This document shows, piece by piece, positions 7,400 to 10,633 of a stretch of 10,633 nucleotides of DNA. The notes under the pieces were generated by a model. The model did not search any database. It was given only the letters and a program-made list of their open reading frames with translations, and was not told the origin of the DNA. Each line of letters opens with the position of its first letter. Within the stretch, counting starts at the first letter, position 1. Source of the DNA: Campylobacterales bacterium (GTDB lineage Bacteria > Campylobacterota > Campylobacteria > Campylobacterales > QNZT01); NCBI GenBank assembly GCA_026985685.1, contig JALSQA010000245.1, forward strand, positions 1 through 10,633, written 5' to 3'. The translations under genes were made by a program, and so were the position numbers.

Positions 7400-8212
7400 A
7401 TGAAAAAATTACTTTTAGGTTCTGCTGTAGCAGTAGCTTTACTTGCAGGGACAACACTGAGTGCAAAGACATATGCGACTGTAAATGGTCAAAAAGTTGA
7501 AGATAAAGATATCGCAGCTATTTTACAGGTTATCCCTGGTGCTTCATTTGACAAAATGAATAAAGAACAACAAAAAAAGATTATCGAGCAAGCAGTAGAG
7601 AAAAAACTTCTAGCTGAAAAAGCGGTCAAATCTGGTATAGAAAAAGATCCAAAATATATAGAGACATTAAATAGCATGAAAAAAGATTTGGCTCTTGAAG
7701 TATGGATGAAAAAACAATTTGATAACGTAAAAGTTGATGATAAAGAAGTTAAAGATTTTTATAACAAAAACATCAAAATGTTTAAACAACCAGCAACAGC
7801 AAAAGCAAGACATATCTTAGTAAAAACTAAAAAAGAAGCACAGGCAATTATCAATGAGTTAGCAAAAGCTAAAGATAAAAAAGCAAAATTTATAGAATTA
7901 GCAAAGAAAAAATCAACAGGTCCTAGTGCTGCAAATGGTGGTGATCTTGGTTGGTTTGATGCAAAAAGAATGGTAAAACCATTTAGTGATGCTGCATTTA
8001 AACTTAAAAAAGGTGACTATACAAAAACACCAGTTAAAACACAATTTGGATATCATGTAATCTTTCTTGAGGATAAAAAGAAAGCAGGAAGTGTATCTTT
8101 AGAAAAAGCAAAACCAAATATTATTCAAAGTTTGAAAGTAAGAAAATTTCAAGAGCAAATGAAAAAAACAGCTAAAGAACTCAAAGCAAAAGCCGATATT
8201 AAAATCAAATAG
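7400..8212 (+). CDS. peb4: Secreted PpiC/parvulin-type peptidyl-prolyl isomerase, PEB4-like
   Basis: A 270-residue SurA/PpiC-like chaperone and prolyl cis-trans isomerase. An N-terminal Sec signal peptide is clear: MKK, then a hydrophobic core GSAVAVALLAGTTLSA, with cleavage expected near Ala22. The mature N-terminal region (23-130) is helical and lysine-rich, like the SurA chaperone part. The parvulin domain spans about 133-226, with ARHILVK (136-142), GGDLGWF (180-186) and FGYHVI (216-221); a helical C-terminal tail returns to the chaperone part. Family members assist folding of outer-membrane proteins in the periplasm; in C. jejuni PEB4 affects adhesion and biofilm. AAGGA lies six bases before the ATG. 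The gene precedes fba by 23 bases, the same order as peb4-fba in Campylobacter and HP0175-HP0176 in Helicobacter. The very lysine-rich composition agrees with a basic PEB4 homologue. Confidence 0.92.
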   Translation: MKKLLLGSAVAVALLAGTTLSAKTYATVNGQKVEDKDIAAILQVIPGASFDKMNKEQQKKIIEQAVEKKLLAEKAVKSGIEKDPKYIETLNSMKKDLALEVWMKKQFDNVKVDDKEVKDFYNKNIKMFKQPATAKARHILVKTKKEAQAIINELAKAKDKKAKFIELAKKKSTGPSAANGGDLGWFDAKRMVKPFSDAAFKLKKGDYTKTPVKTQFGYHVIFLEDKKKAGSVSLEKAKPNIIQSLKVRKFQEQMKKTAKELKAKADIKIK

Positions 8213-8235
8213 TTTTAACAAATAAAGGAAAACAT

Positions 8236-9318
8236 ATGGGCACAAAGATTTTGGATGTAGTTGAAGCAGGCGTTGTTACTGGTGATGATGTAAGTAAAGT
8301 ATTTCAAATTGCAAAAGAGGAGGGCTTTGCTCTCCCTGCTGTAAATGTTGTAGGAACTGACTCGATAAATGCTGTTTTAGAAGCTGCAAAAGTTGTTAAT
8401 TCTCCAGTTATCATACAGTTTTCTAATGGTGGCGGTGCATTTTATGCTGGAAAAGCTTTGGATAACACAGATGAAAAAGCAGCTATATTAGGAGCCATCA
8501 GCGGTGCAAAACATATCCATACTTTGGCAAAAGCATATGGTGTTCCTGTTATTTTACACACAGATCACGCTGCCAAAAAATTACTTCCCTGGATTGATGG
8601 ATTACTTGATGCGAGTTTTGAGCATTTTCAAAAGTATGGTACACCTCTTTTTAGCTCACATATGCTTGACCTTTCAGAAGAACCACTTGATGAAAATCTC
8701 TCTATTTGTGAAGAGTATTTAGAGCGTATGGATAAAATGGGTATGACTTTGGAGATAGAGCTTGGTATCACAGGTGGAGAAGAAGATGGTGTAGATAACT
8801 CTGGTGTTGATAGTTCACTCCTTTACACACAGCCCGAAGAAGTTTGCCAGGCATATGAAAGACTTAGTAAAATAAGTGACAAATTTACAATAGCAGCATC
8901 TTTTGGTAATGTTCATGGTGTTTATAAACCTGGTAATGTTTCACTTCAGCCAAAAATCTTGGATAACTCTCAAAAATATATTCACGAAAAGTTACAAACT
9001 TCAAGTAATAAGCCTGTAAACTTTGTTTTTCATGGTGGTAGTGGAAGCAGCCATGAAGAGATCCAGGAAGCCATAAGTTATGGTGTTATCAAAATGAATA
9101 TTGATACAGATACACAATGGGCATTTTGGGATGGTGTACGTGGATATGAAGCTAAATATCATGACTATCTACAGTCTCAAATCGGAAATCCTGAAGGTGA
9201 AGATAAACCAAATAAAAAATATTATGATCCAAGAAAATGGCTAAGAGAAGGTGAAAAATCTATGGTTGAGAGATTAAAAATCGCTTTTGAAGATCTTAAC
9301 TGTATTGATAGAAATTAA
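8236..9318 (+). CDS. fbaA: Class II fructose-1,6-bisphosphate aldolase
   Basis: A cytoplasmic zinc enzyme that splits fructose-1,6-bisphosphate into dihydroxyacetone phosphate and glyceraldehyde-3-phosphate, or runs the reverse in gluconeogenesis. The latter is the likely direction in an autotroph (inference). The 360 residues match the E. coli FbaA type (class IIA, 359 residues). Visible active-site residues by analogy are Asp110 (proton transfer) and zinc ligand His111 in LHTDHAAKKLLPW, Glu175 in LEIELG, zinc ligands His227 (GNVHGVY) and His266 (VFHGGSGS), and the phosphate loop around GGSGSS (267-272) with KMNIDTDTQWAF (286-297). AAGGA (8225-8229) lies six bases before ATG. It is probably co-transcribed with the isomerase gene 23 bases upstream; no promoter is evident between them. 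A hairpin lies 26 bases after the stop. Confidence 0.97.
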   Translation: MGTKILDVVEAGVVTGDDVSKVFQIAKEEGFALPAVNVVGTDSINAVLEAAKVVNSPVIIQFSNGGGAFYAGKALDNTDEKAAILGAISGAKHIHTLAKAYGVPVILHTDHAAKKLLPWIDGLLDASFEHFQKYGTPLFSSHMLDLSEEPLDENLSICEEYLERMDKMGMTLEIELGITGGEEDGVDNSGVDSSLLYTQPEEVCQAYERLSKISDKFTIAASFGNVHGVYKPGNVSLQPKILDNSQKYIHEKLQTSSNKPVNFVFHGGSGSSHEEIQEAISYGVIKMNIDTDTQWAFWDGVRGYEAKYHDYLQSQIGNPEGEDKPNKKYYDPRKWLREGEKSMVERLKIAFEDLNCIDRN

Positions 9319-9344
9319 ATATCTTCTCTTAAACCAGGGAAGAG

Positions 9345-9379
9345 GAAGACTTTGTATACTATATGGGATCAAAGTCTTC
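9345..9379 (+). terminator. Hairpin after fba, probable 3'-end structure
   Basis: GAAGACTTTG (9345-9354) pairs perfectly with CAAAGTCTTC (9370-9379) around a 15-base loop. The downstream bases are ATTTCC then 8 A, not a T-run, so on the plus strand it is not a textbook intrinsic terminator. Its position 26 bases after the fba stop, at the end of the operon, suggests a 3'-end role. A weaker stem (CTCTT 9326-9330 with AAGAG 9340-9344) directly abuts it. Confidence 0.55.
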
Positions 9380-9402
9380 ATTTCCAAAAAAAATCTCACT
9401 CT

Positions 9403-9413
9403 TATAATATAAT
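9403..9413 (+). promoter_or_regulatory. Tandem -10-like boxes upstream of the peptidase gene
   Basis: Two overlapping TATAAT boxes (9403-9408 and 9408-9413) are followed by others at 9443-9448 and 9460-9465. The DNA from 9400 to 9510 is extremely AT-rich, so individual boxes are weak evidence. At least one promoter for the downstream gene is expected here because it follows a 3'-end hairpin. Confidence 0.35.
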
Positions 9414-9443
9414 CACTTCCAAAAATTAATTAACTTTTTTAAT

Positions 9444-9495
9444 ATAATTCAAATAATTTTATAATATACTAATAATATTAAATTATTTGAATTAT
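9444..9495. repeat. 52-base palindrome with perfect 16-base arms
   Basis: ATAATTCAAATAATTT (9444-9459) and its exact reverse complement (9480-9495) flank a 20-base centre that is itself partly symmetric (ATA 9461-9463 with TAT 9476-9478; TAT 9465-9467 with ATA 9472-9474). The centre contains a -10-like TATAAT (9460-9465). The right arm ends 8 bases before the AAGGA of the next gene. The layout, symmetric arms around a promoter box, suits an operator; in RNA it would fold into a long A-U hairpin. No known operator is recognised. Confidence 0.6.
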
Positions 9496-9503
9496 TTATT
9501 ATT

Positions 9504-9508
9504 AAGGA
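9504..9508 (+). promoter_or_regulatory. Ribosome-binding site AAGGA pointing to an ATT start at 9515
   Basis: AAGGA at 9504-9508 is followed after six bases by ATT (9515-9517), in frame with the peptidase. Five other genes in the window have AAGGA exactly six bases before their start. The ATG at 9536 is 27 bases away and has no ribosome-binding site of its own. An in-frame stop (TAA, 9503-9505) excludes any earlier start. Confidence 0.55.
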
Positions 9509-9535
9509 CATACTATTTTAATACTTCGTTTTTTT

Positions 9536-10327
9536 ATGGTGTTATTTTTAATGACACTGTATCTCTTTGGAGAAAGTGTAACTGTATTACCTACACAAGG
9601 TCATACAGGAGATGATTTCTCTTTTACTGTGACACTAGATTCTACACAAGAGAATCAATATGAAAGCATCTATTTGCGAATCTATGAAAATAATGGTGAT
9701 TATTATGACTATAAGTTAGACGAGTCATCAGAAAATATTTACAAATTGACATTTGCAGTGGATGAAGCCTCTCAAAATAAAGCCTTCATCATAGGTATGC
9801 AAGATTTTCATGGACAAATGCACTGGCAAACAGTTAAACATTTTTTTTCTGTATCAGATGAGGTTGATTTTGATACTAAAAAACTTCCTTCAGATGGCAT
9901 AAAAGTTAGTGAAATGTATGTAGATGAAGTTATGAAAAATGTATTAAATTGTCTCGATCATAAGCGAGGCTATACAGTTTGGAATGGTGTGAAACATTAT
10001 GGTTGCTGGGTAAGTGGTAGAAATACCTACTGTGCTAGATTTGTGCGTATGTGCTTTGGAGAAGCGAGAAAATATGGCACTGCAATTCAAATGTATCGAC
10101 ACTATAAAAGAGAATCACTCATACAAAAAAAAGAGATACCACCACAAGGTAGTGTAGTATTTTACAAAACAAGAAGCGGATTTGGTCATGTCGGCATAGC
10201 CGATGGCACTGGAGGATTATTTTCAGCTGCAAGCTATGTCAAAGGTGTTAAACACGATGATGTTTTTACCTCACGTGCAAAATATCTAGGATATGTAAGT
10301 GCATTTGATTTTAAAGAGTTTTATTAG
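9536..10327 (+). CDS. Secreted NlpC/P60- or CHAP-like cysteine peptidase with beta-rich N-terminal domain
   Basis: 263 residues from the first ATG; 270 if translation starts at ATT 9515, which the ribosome-binding site favours. The longer form begins MLILRFF before the hydrophobic run MVLFLMTLYLFG, making a better signal peptide with an Arg. Residues about 18-108 are strand-rich with an Ig-like pattern (GDDFSFTVTLD, ESIYLRIYENNG, KLTFAVDE), probably a beta-sandwich. The C-terminal domain (about 125-263) has a papain-like layout: putative nucleophile Cys166 in TYCARFVRMCFG, PPQGSVVFYK (202-211), and His218 in GHVGIADGTGG. This layout fits peptidoglycan endopeptidases or amidases acting in the periplasm. 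Three other cysteines (139, 157, 173) surround the nucleophile region. The gene stands alone, between the fba operon and convergent lon, downstream of a large palindrome. The peptidase superfamily is fairly sure; exact family and substrate are not. Confidence 0.75.
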   Translation: MVLFLMTLYLFGESVTVLPTQGHTGDDFSFTVTLDSTQENQYESIYLRIYENNGDYYDYKLDESSENIYKLTFAVDEASQNKAFIIGMQDFHGQMHWQTVKHFFSVSDEVDFDTKKLPSDGIKVSEMYVDEVMKNVLNCLDHKRGYTVWNGVKHYGCWVSGRNTYCARFVRMCFGEARKYGTAIQMYRHYKRESLIQKKEIPPQGSVVFYKTRSGFGHVGIADGTGGLFSAASYVKGVKHDDVFTSRAKYLGYVSAFDFKEFY

Positions 10328-10371
10328 CTGAAATTGTAGCATTTTATACTAGAAGCGGAGACTTTTTTAAA

Positions 10372-10403
10372 TCTTATTCCCAATGTAGACATTGGGAATG
10401 AGG
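10372..10403. terminator. Bidirectional hairpin between the convergent peptidase and lon genes
   Basis: ATTCCCAATGT (10376-10386) and ACATTGGGAAT (10389-10399) are perfect complements; with G-U pairs the stem extends to 10372-10403. It lies 44 bases after the peptidase stop and 10 bases after the lon stop on the other strand. Neither side has an immediate T-run. Its position between convergent genes makes a shared 3'-end structure likely. Confidence 0.6.
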
Positions 10404-10413
10404 AAAAGGTATA

Positions 10414-10633
10414 TTACTTTTCTAGTGCTATTTCTAACACTTCTTCGATTTTATTTACTCCGATGATTTCCATAGCATTTTTTACACTATCTGGGATTTC
10501 GTCGAGGTCTTTTTCATAGTTTTTCTGAGGGATTATGGCTGTTTTTATTTTGGCTTTGTATGCGGCTATGAGTTTTTCTTTTAGTCCTCCTATTGGAAGT
10601 ACTTTTCCTGTTAGTGTCAGCTCTCCTGTCATT
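10414..10633 (-). CDS. lon: ATP-dependent protease Lon, C-terminal end (truncated by window edge)
   Basis: The last 73 or so codons of Lon, read on the minus strand and open through the right edge. The visible part is the end of the serine/lysine proteolytic domain: MTGELTLTGKVLPIGGLKEK, in which the Lys after GGL is the catalytic-dyad lysine by homology, followed by IKTAIIPQKNYEKDLDEIP and the terminal helix region. The catalytic serine, the AAA+ module and the N-terminal domain lie outside the window. Lon degrades misfolded and regulatory proteins in the cytoplasm. It is convergent with the peptidase gene, separated by 86 bases containing the hairpin. The Met at the edge is internal (family members read AMTGE here), not a start. 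Confidence 0.95.
   Translation of the reverse strand, partial: MTGELTLTGKVLPIGGLKEKLIAAYKAKIKTAIIPQKNYEKDLDEIPDSVKNAMEIIGVNKIEEVLEIALEK

Noticed and set aside
8504..8722. 72-codon open frame on the plus strand
   Set aside because: It lies wholly inside fba in another frame, has no ribosome-binding site and no recognisable protein features.
9324..9354. Competing hairpins after fba acting as a switch
   Set aside because: The upstream stem is only five good pairs and merely abuts the main stem, too weak to claim an attenuator.
9841..10132. 8-T (9841-9848) and 8-A (about 10125-10132) tracts in the peptidase gene as phase-variation sites
   Set aside because: The frame is intact, and homopolymers of this length are common in such AT-rich DNA; Campylobacter phase variation mostly uses G/C tracts. 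No support without population data.

Overview
The window looks like chromosomal DNA from a member of the Campylobacterota (Epsilonproteobacteria), more likely a free-living Sulfurimonas/Sulfurovum-like organism than a host-adapted Campylobacter. The reasons are high A+T content, the oorB-oorC gene pair, a PEB4-type isomerase directly upstream of fructose-bisphosphate aldolase (the order known from Campylobacter and Helicobacter), and a FIST-sensor histidine kinase with the H-box style common in this phylum. The genus call is inference. No insertion sequence, tRNA, rRNA or CRISPR array is visible.

Left part (1-1090): the 3' end of oorB and all of oorC, the beta and gamma subunits of 2-oxoglutarate:acceptor oxidoreductase, ending in a hairpin. 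Next comes a 147-base intergenic region with a promoter and a perfect 11-base inverted repeat. It precedes a translationally coupled pair (1238-3618): a YcjX-type P-loop protein and a YcjF-type membrane protein. The usual phage-shock (psp) neighbours are not in the window.

Centre (3666-7270): a two-gene signalling block. The first protein has a receiver domain without the metal-binding acidic pair, a PAS-like middle, and a C-terminus that looks like a decayed histidine-kinase ATPase domain. The second is a soluble FIST-domain sensor histidine kinase with all catalytic boxes intact. They may work together, but this is inference.

Right part (7400-10633): a secreted parvulin-type prolyl isomerase (PEB4 family) and a class II aldolase, 23 bases apart. 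An AT-rich intergenic region follows with a hairpin, promoter-like boxes and a long palindrome. Then comes a secreted NlpC/P60- or CHAP-like cysteine peptidase with a beta-rich N-terminal domain, and finally, convergent, the C-terminal end of the Lon protease.

A useful internal regularity is that five genes (oorC, ycjF-like, receiver gene, PEB4 gene, fba) have AAGGA exactly six bases before their start codon. The same AAGGA-N6 spacing before the peptidase gene points to an ATT codon at 9515 rather than the ATG at 9536.
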